A stretch of 54,092 nucleotides of DNA, from assembly GCA_025362495.1 (NCBI GenBank), contig JANYGI010000130.1, forward strand, positions 1 to 54,092. The letters are read 5' to 3'. The translations under genes were made by a program, and so were the position numbers. The DNA is from Byssovorax sp. Lineage in GTDB: Bacteria; Myxococcota_A; Polyangia; Polyangiales; Polyangiaceae. Below, one piece after another: positions 1 through 15,576 of this stretch. How positions within the stretch are numbered: the stretch's first letter is position 1; each line of letters opens with the position of its first letter. Under the pieces are notes generated by a model, which was not told where the DNA came from, searched no databases, and was given only the letters and a program-made list of their open reading frames with translations.

Positions 1-142
1 GAAGATGGTGATGCCGGGCGACAACATCACGATGAACATCGAGCTGATCGCGCCGGTCGCGCTGGAGGAGCAGATGCGCTTCGCCATCCGCGAGGGCGGC
101 AAGACGGTCGGCGCCGGCGTCGTCACCAAGATTCTGGAATAG
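1..142 (+). CDS. tuf: Elongation factor Tu, C-terminal end (partial)
   Basis: This is the last 46 codons of an open frame running in from the left edge and ending with TAG at 140-142. The peptide contains the EF-Tu domain 3 run [14 protein letters not shown] and ends with [20 protein letters not shown], which is diagnostic of EF-Tu C-termini. EF-Tu delivers aminoacyl-tRNA to the ribosome as a GTP complex. The GTPase domain lies outside the window. It heads the usual tuf-rpmG-trnW-secE-nusG gene order, so it is probably the str-operon-distal or standalone tuf copy in front of secE. Confidence 0.97.
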   Translation, partial: KMVMPGDNITMNIELIAPVALEEQMRFAIREGGKTVGAGVVTKILE

Positions 143-157
143 TCGGAGAGCAGCAGA

Positions 158-337
158 ATGAGCAGCGAAGCCAGCGACGCGGGATATCGCGGTGACCACC
201 GCGTCCCCGTGACGCTGGCTTGCAGCGAATGCCGGGCGCGCAACTACAAGAAGACCAAGGCGCCCACGCAGACGCTCGAGCTGAAGAAGTTCTGCAAGCA
301 GTGCAAGAAGCACACGCTCCACCGCGAGTCGAAGTAA
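158..337 (+). CDS. rpmG: 50S ribosomal protein L33
   Basis: This 59-aa frame begins at ATG 158, 15 nt after the tuf stop, and ends at TAA 335-337. It has the L33 features: an [11 protein letters not shown] segment, RNYKKTKA, and two CxxC pairs (CSEC and CKQC) that would bind a structural zinc, so it is the C+ form. A basic tail [10 protein letters not shown] follows. About 10 residues precede the usual N-terminus. L33 belongs to the large subunit near the E site. The position between tuf and tRNA-Trp/secE is conserved in many bacteria, which supports the call despite the small size. Confidence 0.95.
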   Translation: MSSEASDAGYRGDHRVPVTLACSECRARNYKKTKAPTQTLELKKFCKQCKKHTLHRESK

Positions 338-425
338 GTCGACCTGGGCCGCCCCCTCGCTCACCTCGGTGAGTGACCGGGCGGCCGGAGCGCAAAGCTT
401 CTCCAGGAAAGTCGAAATTTCGCCT

Positions 426-498
426 AGGGGTATAGCTCAGTTGGTAGAGCAGCGGATTCCAAATCCGCAGGCCGGGAGTTCGAGTCTCTCTGCCCCTG
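426..498 (+). tRNA. trnW: tRNA-Trp (anticodon CCA)
   Basis: A complete cloverleaf can be folded by hand. The acceptor stem AGGGGTA (426-432) pairs with TGCCCCT (491-497) with one G-T wobble. The D arm is GCTC/GAGC. The anticodon stem GCGGA/TCCGC encloses loop TTCCAAA with anticodon CCA at 459-461. The T arm GGGAG/CTCTC carries TTCGAGT, and the discriminator is G498. The 3' CCA is not fully encoded, since CC is followed by G. It lies between rpmG and secE, as in many bacteria, and is probably processed from the same transcript. Confidence 0.97.
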
Positions 499-620
499 CC
501 GGTTCGACGATCGAAAGCCGGGAAGCCCCAGCCGAGGTCGCCAGTTCCCCCCGCTCGAGAGGACGCGATAGCGCGAGACCGGATCAAGAGATCAGGTCCT
601 CGCCAGAATCGAAGTAAGTC

Positions 621-1283
621 ATGGCGCAACGGCAAAAAGAGAAGAAGCCGGCGGTCACCGACGAGGAGTCCGCCGAGGCCGGCTCGGAGCCCGAAGAGGG
701 CTCTGAAGACGCCTTGGCGCGCGTCGAGGATGAGTCCGACGATTCGCCTTCGCCTGCGCGTGACGAGTCGGACGACGGTGAGTCAGATAAGGCCGTCGAC
801 GAGCTCGCTGCCGAAGCCGAAGCCGAGACTGAAGGCGAAGACGCGGACGAGATCGCCGCGGCGCAGCTCGGCTCCGAGCGCTATGTGCTCGCCGGATTCT
901 TCGTCGCGGGCATGCTCGGCGCGTTCGTCACCGGGCGCGCGATCCAGGCGCTCTGGGCCGGCGTCTCGAACAAGGACTGGTTCAGCACCCGCGTCCCCGT
1001 CCTCGCGGCGGTCGCCGACGAAGACAAGTCCACGATCTCATTGCTGCTCGGCGCGCTGATCGCGCTGATCGTCGTCATCCGCACGTATCGTAAGCCCGAG
1101 GTCCGCACGTGGACCGACGAGGTCGCGAGCGAGCTCGCCAAGGTGAAGTGGCCCACCCGCAAAGAGGTGTGGAACTCCACCGTGATCGTGATCTCGGCGA
1201 CTGCCGTGTCCACGGTTTACCTGGCGCTGCTCGACCGGCTCTGGGCGTTCATCACCAACATCGTCTACGGCGACGGCAGCTAG
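621..1283 (+). CDS. secE: Preprotein translocase subunit SecE with acidic N-terminal extension
   Basis: The C-terminal part holds the conserved SecE amphipathic segment and TM: VASELAKVKWPTRKEVWNST followed by the hydrophobic stretch VIVISATAVSTVYLALLDRL. SecE clamps the SecY channel in the inner membrane. The protein is 220 aa against ~60-130 aa in typical family members. Residues ~1-85 are a very acidic, low-complexity, probably disordered tail. Two further predicted TM segments (about residues 90-112 and 133-155) resemble the three-TM arrangement of E. coli SecE. ATG 621 has a poor ribosome binding site. nusG starts 8 nt after the stop, so the pair is an operon. Confidence 0.93.
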   Translation: MAQRQKEKKPAVTDEESAEAGSEPEEGSEDALARVEDESDDSPSPARDESDDGESDKAVDELAAEAEAETEGEDADEIAAAQLGSERYVLAGFFVAGMLGAFVTGRAIQALWAGVSNKDWFSTRVPVLAAVADEDKSTISLLLGALIALIVVIRTYRKPEVRTWTDEVASELAKVKWPTRKEVWNSTVIVISATAVSTVYLALLDRLWAFITNIVYGDGS

Positions 1284-1291
1284 GCACTTCC

Positions 1292-1822
1292 ATGGCGAAG
1301 AAGTGGTACGTCATTCACACCTACTCTGGCTACGAGGCCAAGGTGCGCGATGCGCTCCAGCAGCGAGCGAAGCAGTTCAGCCTCGAGGACAAGTTCGGCG
1401 AGATCCTGATCCCGAGCGAGACGGTGACCGAGAATCGGCCGGGCGGTAAGACGCGCGTCCGCCAGAAGCTCAGCCTCCCTGGCTACATCTTCGTCGAGAT
1501 GGAGATGAGCGAGAACGTCTGGCACCTGGTGAAGGACACCCCCAAGGTGACGGGCTTCATCGGCAACCAGACTCCGCAAGAGGTCCCGATTCCGCAGATC
1601 GATAACCTCCGTCGCGGGATCGTGGAGAACGCCGTCAAGCCGCGCGCTCGCCTCACGTTCGAGGTCGGCGAAGAGGTTCGGGTCCTCGATGGCGCGTTCG
1701 CCAACTTCACGGGCACCGTCGACGACGTGAAGATGGACAAGCAGAAGCTGAAGGTCAAAGTCTCGATCTTCGGCCGACCGACGAGCGTCGAGCTCGACTT
1801 CGCGGCCGTCGAAAAGCGTTGA
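1292..1822 (+). CDS. nusG: Transcription termination/antitermination factor NusG
   Basis: This 176-aa protein starts at ATG 1292 (MAKKWYVIHTYSGYE). The frame is open further upstream, but that part overlaps secE and has no NusG similarity. The N-terminal NGN domain (residues ~4-110) includes the motif LPGYIFVEMEM and the RNA-polymerase contact region. The C-terminal KOW domain (about 125-176) has GEEVRVLDGAFANFTGTV. NusG binds the RNAP clamp, stimulates elongation and links to Rho or ribosomal S10. Its length is standard. It lies between secE and rplK as in most bacteria. Confidence 0.97.
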   Translation: MAKKWYVIHTYSGYEAKVRDALQQRAKQFSLEDKFGEILIPSETVTENRPGGKTRVRQKLSLPGYIFVEMEMSENVWHLVKDTPKVTGFIGNQTPQEVPIPQIDNLRRGIVENAVKPRARLTFEVGEEVRVLDGAFANFTGTVDDVKMDKQKLKVKVSIFGRPTSVELDFAAVEKR

Positions 1823-1963
1823 TTTCCGTCACTACGGGGCCGCGCGCGGCTCCGAACCCCGGCCGGACGAGCCGGCCCTGATTCACCTTGGAGCCATCCG
1901 GCTCCAACTCCCGGCGGCCAGCCGGACTCGAGCTGGGTTGCAGCAGCAGATAGGTAGCGAGCG

Positions 1964-2404
1964 ATGAAGAAGATCACCGGTTACGTCAAGTTGCAGCTTC
2001 CCGCCGGCAAGGCGAACCCCTCGCCCCCCGTCGGTCCGGCCCTCGGTCAGCACGGCGTCAACATCATGGCGTTCTGCAAGGACTTCAACAGCCGGACGGC
2101 GTCGCAGGGCGACATGATCATCCCCGTGGTGATCACGGTGTACTCGGATCGCTCGTTCACCTTCATCATGAAGACGCCGCCCGCGAGCGTCCTCCTGAAG
2201 AAGGCCGCTGGCCTCGAGACCAAGAAGAAGCCGGGTTCGGGCTCGAAGGAGCCGAACAAGACCAAGGTCGGCAAGGTCAGCCCGAAGCAGATCGAGGAGC
2301 TGGCCCAGCTCAAGATGCAGGACATGAACACCACGAACCTCGAAGCCGCGATGCGCAGCATGGCCGGCACCGCTCGTTCGATGGGCATCGAGATCGGGGA
2401 CTGA
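1964..2404 (+). CDS. rplK: 50S ribosomal protein L11
   Basis: This 146-aa protein has the L11 N-terminal domain (residues 1-70: [30 protein letters not shown], shown here as its diagnostic content) and the RNA-binding C-terminal domain ending in [15 protein letters not shown]11 forms the GTPase-associated centre with 23S rRNA and is the thiostrepton and RelA-activation site. The 141-nt spacer after nusG has no obvious Shine-Dalgarno right before ATG 1964. It could hold the usual L1 autoregulatory site, but I could not identify one confidently. Confidence 0.97.
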   Translation: MKKITGYVKLQLPAGKANPSPPVGPALGQHGVNIMAFCKDFNSRTASQGDMIIPVVITVYSDRSFTFIMKTPPASVLLKKAAGLETKKKPGSGSKEPNKTKVGKVSPKQIEELAQLKMQDMNTTNLEAAMRSMAGTARSMGIEIGD

Positions 2405-2429
2405 CAAGGTCCTCGAGTTCTGGTATAGA
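2401..2429 (+). promoter_or_regulatory. Candidate sigma-70-type promoter at the end of rplK, in front of rplA
   Basis: CTGACA (2401-2406, five of six matches to TTGACA) is followed after exactly 17 nt by TATAGA (2424-2429, four of six matches to TATAAT). The site begins at the rplK stop codon and would start a transcript near 2436, giving a ~170-nt leader before rplA. It could provide extra transcription of rplA-rplJ-rplL. This is a visual match only, in a genome where TA-rich hexamers are rare, which makes chance less likely. Confidence 0.45.
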
Positions 2430-2607
2430 GCGCGCCCCGCGCGTTCTTCGCTCGTACGTCCCGCTCGCGGGGGCTCGAGCCCAGGACCCACCAAGATTTT
2501 GACGCGACCCCGCTCCACCTCCGGGTGGGTCGGGACCGCGCCGAGAGCTCACCACGGTTTGAACGTGCGCGCCGTGGGAGGCGAAAGCCGAACAGCAAGG
2601 AGGGCAA

Positions 2608-3321
2608 ATGCCTAAAGTCGCCAAGAAACAAGTAACGGCACGCGCCGTCGTCGATCGCGAGAAGAAGTACACGCTTGCAGAAGCGTGTGCCCTCGTGAAG
2701 CAGGCGGCGCCGTCGAAGTTCGATGAAACGGTGGACCTCGCGGTCCGCCTCGGTGTGAACCCGCGTCACGCCGATCAGATGGTGCGCGGCGCAGTGGTGC
2801 TCCCGCACGGCACTGGCCAAGCGCTCCGCGTCCTCGTCTTCGCCAAGGGCGAGAAGGCGAAAGAAGCAGAGGCCGCCGGCGCCGATCTCGTCGGTGAAGC
2901 CGAGCTCGTGGCGAAGGTCCAGGAAGGTTTCATGGACTTCGATCGCGTGATCGCGACGCCGGACATGATGGGCCTCGTCGGCAAGCTCGGTCGGATCCTC
3001 GGGCCCCGCGGCCTGATGCCGAACCCCAAGGTCGGCACCGTCACGTTCGACGTGAAGACGGCCGTGGGCGAGGCGAAGGCCGGCAAGGTCGAGTACCGCG
3101 TCGAGAAGGCTGGCATCGTCCACGCCCGCATCGGCAAGGTCTCGTTCGCCGAGGGCGCGCTCTCGGTCAACGCCGACGCGCTCATCCAGGCGCTCATCCG
3201 CCAGAAGCCGTCGACTGCGAAGGGCATCTACCTTCGCAGCATCACGCTGTCGTCGACCATGGGCCCCGGCGTCCACATCGACACGGCGCACTACACCGGC
3301 AGCAAGACCGAGGAGGCCTAG
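2608..3321 (+). CDS. rplA: 50S ribosomal protein L1
   Basis: This 237-aa protein has normal L1 length. It shows the L1 signature around [20 protein letters not shown] followed by [15 protein letters not shown], and the 23S stalk-binding residues near [21 protein letters not shown]1 forms the mobile stalk at the ribosomal E site and represses its own operon by binding mRNA. A strong Shine-Dalgarno, AAGGAGGG at 2597-2604, precedes ATG 2608. The 203-nt leader back to rplK carries the promoter candidate noted at 2401-2429. Confidence 0.97.
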   Translation: MPKVAKKQVTARAVVDREKKYTLAEACALVKQAAPSKFDETVDLAVRLGVNPRHADQMVRGAVVLPHGTGQALRVLVFAKGEKAKEAEAAGADLVGEAELVAKVQEGFMDFDRVIATPDMMGLVGKLGRILGPRGLMPNPKVGTVTFDVKTAVGEAKAGKVEYRVEKAGIVHARIGKVSFAEGALSVNADALIQALIRQKPSTAKGIYLRSITLSSTMGPGVHIDTAHYTGSKTEEA

Positions 3322-3324
3322 CCC

Positions 3325-3882
3325 ATGGAACGTGCTCAAAAAGAGACGCTCGTTGGCTCGATCAAAGACAAGTTCGACCGCATGTCGTCGGCTGTCTTCC
3401 TCGACTTCAAGGGCCTCAACGTCGACAAGGTCTCGAAGCTCCGCGACGAGTTCCGCAAGAGCGGCGTCGAGTACCGCGTCGTGAAGAACTCGCTCGTGAA
3501 GCACGCGGTGAAGCACCACGGCTGGGCGAAGAGCCTCGGCCCCAACCTCGTCGGAATGACCGGCGTGGCCTGGAGCTACGAGGATCCGAGCGCCGCCGCG
3601 AAGGTCATCACCAAGTTCCTCAAGGACCCGGCGAACGACAAGATCAAGCTGAAGATCAAGGCTGGTCTCATCGACGGGCAGCTCCTGTCGGCCGAGGCTG
3701 TCGAGTCTCAGCTGTCGACGATGCCTGGGAAGAACGAGCTCCGAGGGATGCTGTTGGCGACGATGCAGGCTCCCCTGCAGCAGTTCCTGCAGCAGCTCCA
3801 GGCGCCTTCCCAGAACTTCGTCTACCTCCTCAAGGCGAAGGAGGACAAGGCGAACGATGGCGCGCCGGCCGCCGAAGGCTGA
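3325..3882 (+). CDS. rplJ: 50S ribosomal protein L10
   Basis: This 185-aa protein has the L10 N-terminal rRNA-binding domain (SSAVFLDFKGLNVDKVSKLR, then RKSGVEYRVVKNSLVKHAV). A C-terminal helix (about residues 140-172) binds L7/L12 dimers. It starts 3 nt after the rplA stop. Its ribosome binding site GAGGAGG (3309-3316) lies inside rplA, so the two genes must be translated from one message. The classical long L10 leader that precedes rplJ in many bacteria is therefore absent here. Confidence 0.97.
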   Translation: MERAQKETLVGSIKDKFDRMSSAVFLDFKGLNVDKVSKLRDEFRKSGVEYRVVKNSLVKHAVKHHGWAKSLGPNLVGMTGVAWSYEDPSAAAKVITKFLKDPANDKIKLKIKAGLIDGQLLSAEAVESQLSTMPGKNELRGMLLATMQAPLQQFLQQLQAPSQNFVYLLKAKEDKANDGAPAAEG

Positions 3883-3979
3883 TTGCCTTCTTTCATCGCA
3901 GGCTGCCGGGCAAGCCCCGGCGCCGTCCCGACGCTGATGCGATCGCGCAAAATACGCGCCGGACTTCGTTGGTAGTGAA

Positions 3980-4009
3980 ATGGGCGTTGCGCCCATCCAG
4001 TTTTGTTCT
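3980..4009 (+). terminator. Attenuator-like hairpin between rplJ and rplL
   Basis: ATGGGCG (3980-3986), loop TTG and CGCCCAT (3990-3996) form a perfect 7-bp stem followed by CCAG and the T-rich stretch TTTTGTTCT (4001-4009). This is the layout of a weak intrinsic terminator. A second stem, ACACGCC (4012-4018) with GGCGTGT (4037-4043), lies just before the rplL ribosome binding site. The 184-nt spacer may tune the L10 to L7/L12 ratio, which has to be 1:4 or 1:6. The function is inferred. Confidence 0.45.
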
Positions 4010-4066
4010 ACACACGCCTCCCCCCGGTATCCGGCCGGCGTGTTCAGGGTCGAAGGAGTCTTCCCA

Positions 4067-4447
4067 ATGGCTGACATCACGCGCGAGCAGGTCGTCGATT
4101 ACCTTTCCAACCTCCCCGTCATCCAGATCGCTGAGATGATCAAGGACCTGGAGAACAAGTGGGGCGTCAAGGCCGCCCCCGTCGCTGTGGCGGCCGCTGC
4201 CGGCCCCGCAGCTCCGGTCGCTGTCGTCGAGGAGAAGACGGAGTTCGACGTCGTCCTCGCCGCCGCCGGCGCCAACAAGATCCAGGTCATCAAGGCGATC
4301 CGCGAGATCACCGGCCTGGGCCTCAAGGAGGCGAAGGACCTCGTGGAGGCTGCCCCGAAGACGGTCAAGGAAGCCGTTTCCAAGGCCGACGCCGAGGACA
4401 TGAAGAAGAAGCTCACCGAGGCTGGTGCAACGGTCGAGCTCAAGTAA
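4067..4447 (+). CDS. rplL: 50S ribosomal protein L7/L12
   Basis: This 126-aa protein starts at ATG 4067 with GAAGGAG at 4052-4058. An upstream in-frame ATG (3980) sits in a hairpin, gives an unrelated extension and is rejected. The N-terminal dimerisation domain spans residues 1-33. An Ala/Val/Pro hinge spans ~36-55. The C-terminal domain has the conserved [20 protein letters not shown] and [16 protein letters not shown] elements that contact translation factors. L7/L12 forms the multimeric stalk that recruits EF-Tu and EF-G. Confidence 0.98.
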   Translation: MADITREQVVDYLSNLPVIQIAEMIKDLENKWGVKAAPVAVAAAAGPAAPVAVVEEKTEFDVVLAAAGANKIQVIKAIREITGLGLKEAKDLVEAAPKTVKEAVSKADAEDMKKKLTEAGATVELK

Positions 4448-4593
4448 GGTGCTCCGTTCCCCAATGTGGGAAAACGGAACCGCCGATAAACGGACGGCGG
4501 CGGGGGCGAACGTCCCTGCCGCAGTCCGTGTTTTGTGCCTCTGAAGACGGTCACGCTGGCGTCGCCTCCCGGTGACGCCGCACCGCCTTCCCC

Positions 4594-4616
4594 AAGGAGC
4601 CCCCGCTGGGCTCCTT
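4594..4616 (+). terminator. Hairpin in the rplL-rpoB spacer (attenuator or processing site)
   Basis: AAGGAGCCC (4594-4602), a 5-nt loop and GGGCTCCTT (4608-4616) make a perfect 9-bp stem. A weaker stem near 4450-4482 pairs the TCCGTTCCCC side with the GGGAAAACGGAA side. No T-run follows either one. In E. coli the equivalent spacer holds a partial terminator and an RNase III site that lower rpoBC relative to ribosomal protein output. The same role here is inference from position. The rest of the 296-nt spacer (4448-4743) shows no gene. Confidence 0.45.
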
Positions 4617-4743
4617 CCTGATCGGCCCACGCCGATCACCGTAGCTTCGTGAATGCAGCCGGGCCCCAATCCAGGGCTCCTTTCTGCTCGGTTCGCGTCG
4701 CGTGGCGCCCCGCGCGCGCAGTGAGAGCCGGAGGAAGAAATCG

Positions 4744-8874
<4,131 letters not shown>

Positions 8875-8946
8875 GGTCGATTCCCCTCTCTCCCCGCAGC
8901 GTCTCGCGATCGTCGCTCAGTCAGGTTTCCGTCGGAGGTCCCCGTT

Positions 8947-13230
<4,284 letters not shown>

Positions 13231-13258
13231 GCCTCCCCGGCTTGCTCTCGCTCTCGCT

Positions 13259-13350
13259 GCCGCCGGCTCGACGCCGGCGGCGCGCTGCTTCCTCCTCATC
13301 GTCCTCATCGTCCGCGACTCCCCCCGCTTCCTTCCGGAAGGTCGGGGGGA
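13259..13350 (+). terminator. Two hairpins downstream of rpoC, probable transcription end
   Basis: The first stem is GCCGCCGGC (13259-13267) with GCCGGCGGC (13273-13281), 9 bp with a 5-nt loop. The second pairs TCCCCCCG (13319-13326) with CGGGGGGA (13343-13350) around the inner palindrome CCTTCCGGAAGG (13330-13341). Neither is followed by a U-tract. They may act with Rho or as 3'-end stabilisers. The position 30-120 nt after the rpoC stop fits the end of the main operon. Confidence 0.5.
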
Positions 13351-13489
13351 GACCGCGTTGTCACGCCATTGACCCGACGCGCTCACTCGGCGCGAGAACC
13401 GGGTTTTGCCGTCGTGTGCTCGGCGTGGCGAGGTATAGTGGCAGACCGACGAGCGGCGCGATCCGCGGCGCTGCCCTCTTTCCACGCTG

Positions 13490-15559
13490 ATGACGAGCAC
13501 CCGCTCCGGGATCAATCAACGAATCGCTGATCGCCTCCTCGCGCAGGGGCAGATCGATCGCGAGCAGCACGCGCGCGCCGTCGACTACGCGTCGCGCCGC
13601 AAGATGCGGATCGAAGAGGCGCTGATCGAGCTCGATCTCCTCAACGAGCCCGACCTGCTCAAGTTCATCGCCACGGTGCACTCGACCCGCTTCGTCTCGA
13701 CGGAGAAGCTCTCCAAGGCCGTGATCGACGCGCGGGTGCTGGCGCGGGTGCCGGTGAATCTGGCCGATCTGTACGGCGTTTTCCCTGTTCTGTACGACGA
13801 CAAAGTCGGGGCGCTCTCGGTGGTCACCGCCGATCCCGACAACGACGTCGCGCTGCAGGAGGTGAAGCTCTCGGCGGCCGTGCGCGAGGTGCGCGCTCTC
13901 GCGGCGCGGCCCGCGGCGGTGCGCGCGGCCATCGCGCTGCACTACCGCGGCGATCGCGCGGCGTTCGCGGCGCTGCTGCGGCCGGTGGGCTTCGTCGATC
14001 TCAACGAGGATCCCTTCGAGCGCAAGAGCAACGCCGGCCGCGGCCCGGAGCGCACGTCGCGATCGATCACCAGCCTCGCCGAGCTGCCGCCGTCGCCCCC
14101 GCCGCAGGCCTGGGATCGGCCCGATCCGTCGCCGCCCATGCCGCCGCCCGCGCGGGTTCCCGTGGTCGCGCCGCCGCCTCCCCCCGTCGTGCACGCGCCC
14201 GCGCCCATGCCGGTCATCAAGATGCCGTCGATGCCGCCTCCCGCGGCGCCGGCGCTGCCGCCCACGGCGATGCCCGAGTTCATCGAGATGCTGAACGTGC
14301 TCGGGAGCCTGCTCGAGAGCACGCGGCAAGATCTCCGCGGGCACTCGGCCACCGTCGCGCGGATCACCCGCAAGACCTGCGAGCGGATCGGCCTCAATCC
14401 CCTTCAAATCGCGGCGTTCACCTCCGCGGCGTACCTGCACGATCTCGGCAAGATGGGCGCGTACCACCTCACCGCGCTCAACGTCGCCGAGTACGAAGGG
14501 CACCGCGTCGCCGCGACCAAGAGCGTCGACCTTCCGCTGCACCTCACCGAGTCGGTCGGCCTCATCGCCGAGACCAAGCAGACCATCGCCTCGATGTACG
14601 AGCGCTACGACGGGCAGGGCTTTCCCAACGGGCAGTCGGGCAAGGAGATCCCCCTCGGCGCGCGCATCCTCTCGGTGGCCGACACCTACGCCGATCTCAC
14701 GCAGAACCCTCGCAACCCGTACCGCAAGATCCTCCGCCCGTTCGAGGCCTGCGAGGTGCTGCTCAAGTACCGCGGCACCGTGTTCGATCCCAACATCGTC
14801 GACCTCTTCAAGCAGGCGATGACCGGCGAAGACATGCGCGCCAAGCTCCTCAGCGATCGGCACGAGGCGCTGATCATCGATCCCGATCCCGAGGAGACGA
14901 CGGTGCTCGAGCTCCGCCTGATCGAGCACGGCTTCGAGGTGAAGATCGCGCGCAGCTCCGCGCAGGCGCGCAAGATGATCGAGACCGGCGAGATCGCCGT
15001 CGTCGTGAGCGAGATCGATCTCGAGAAGCCCGAGGCCGGCCTCGTCCTGCGCGAGGCGTCGCTGAAGGAAGGCTTCGGGCGCGAGGTCACCTGGGTCATG
15101 CTCACCAGCAAGACCGACCGCGGCACCGCGCAGCGCGCGTTCGATCTCGGCGTCGACGACTTCGTCCTCAAGCCGGTCTCGACCGACATCTTCGCGGCCA
15201 AGCTCCGCCAGATGATCGAGCGACGCGCGGCGAACTCCGGCGGGCGCGGCGTATCCGGCTCGCTCGCCGAGATGTCGCTGCCCGACATGGTGCAGATCCT
15301 CTGGCACGGTCGGAAGACGTGCGCGCTCCGCATCTCCGCGGGCGCGAGCTCCGGCGAGATCGATTTCGCCGAGGGCCAGGTCGTCGACGCGAGGTGGGAC
15401 GCCCTCCGCGGCGAGGCGGCCTTCTACAAGATGATCACGCTGATGGAAGGGGATTTCCGTCTCGATCCCACCTTCAAGCCCACCTCGCGATCGATCCAGG
15501 CGTCGCCCGAAGCGCTGCTGCTCGAGGGCATGCGGCGCCTCGACGAAGGCTCGGTCTGA
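13490..15559 (+). CDS. Multidomain signalling protein: MshEN-like, degenerate HD-GYP, receiver-like and DUF4388-like domains
   Basis: This is a 689-aa soluble protein. Residues ~8-150 resemble the MshEN/GspE N-terminal domain, a known c-di-GMP binder. A Pro-rich linker follows (~195-262). An HD-type phosphohydrolase domain spans ~270-440, with HDLGKMG at H317-D318. Its GYP part reads YERYDGQGFP instead of HHExxDGxGYP, so two metal-ligand histidines are missing. A receiver-like domain (~460-580) keeps the LKPV lysine but has Glu (VVVSEIDLE) where the phospho-acceptor Asp should be. The C-terminus (~585-680) matches the DUF4388/PATAN type seen in myxobacterial signalling proteins. It probably senses rather than hydrolyses c-di-GMP; this is inference. 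The kinase gene starts 17 nt downstream. Confidence 0.8.
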   Translation: MTSTRSGINQRIADRLLAQGQIDREQHARAVDYASRRKMRIEEALIELDLLNEPDLLKFIATVHSTRFVSTEKLSKAVIDARVLARVPVNLADLYGVFPVLYDDKVGALSVVTADPDNDVALQEVKLSAAVREVRALAARPAAVRAAIALHYRGDRAAFAALLRPVGFVDLNEDPFERKSNAGRGPERTSRSITSLAELPPSPPPQAWDRPDPSPPMPPPARVPVVAPPPPPVVHAPAPMPVIKMPSMPPPAAPALPPTAMPEFIEMLNVLGSLLESTRQDLRGHSATVARITRKTCERIGLNPLQIAAFTSAAYLHDLGKMGAYHLTALNVAEYEGHRVAATKSVDLPLHLTESVGLIAETKQTIASMYERYDGQGFPNGQSGKEIPLGARILSVADTYADLTQNPRNPYRKILRPFEACEVLLKYRGTVFDPNIVDLFKQAMTGEDMRAKLLSDRHEALIIDPDPEETTVLELRLIEHGFEVKIARSSAQARKMIETGEIAVVVSEIDLEKPEAGLVLREASLKEGFGREVTWVMLTSKTDRGTAQRAFDLGVDDFVLKPVSTDIFAAKLRQMIERRAANSGGRGVSGSLAEMSLPDMVQILWHGRKTCALRISAGASSGEIDFAEGQVVDARWDALRGEAAFYKMITLMEGDFRLDPTFKPTSRSIQASPEALLLEGMRRLDEGSV

Positions 15560-15576
15560 GCGACGGCCGTGCGCGC

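Noticed and set aside
369-617. 82-codon plus-strand frame over the tRNA region
   Set aside because: It reads straight through tRNA-Trp, so it is a chance frame.
3980-4066. Upstream ATG 3980 as the rplL start
   Set aside because: It lies in a hairpin without a binding site and adds 29 residues foreign to L7/L12; ATG 4067 has GAAGGAG in front.
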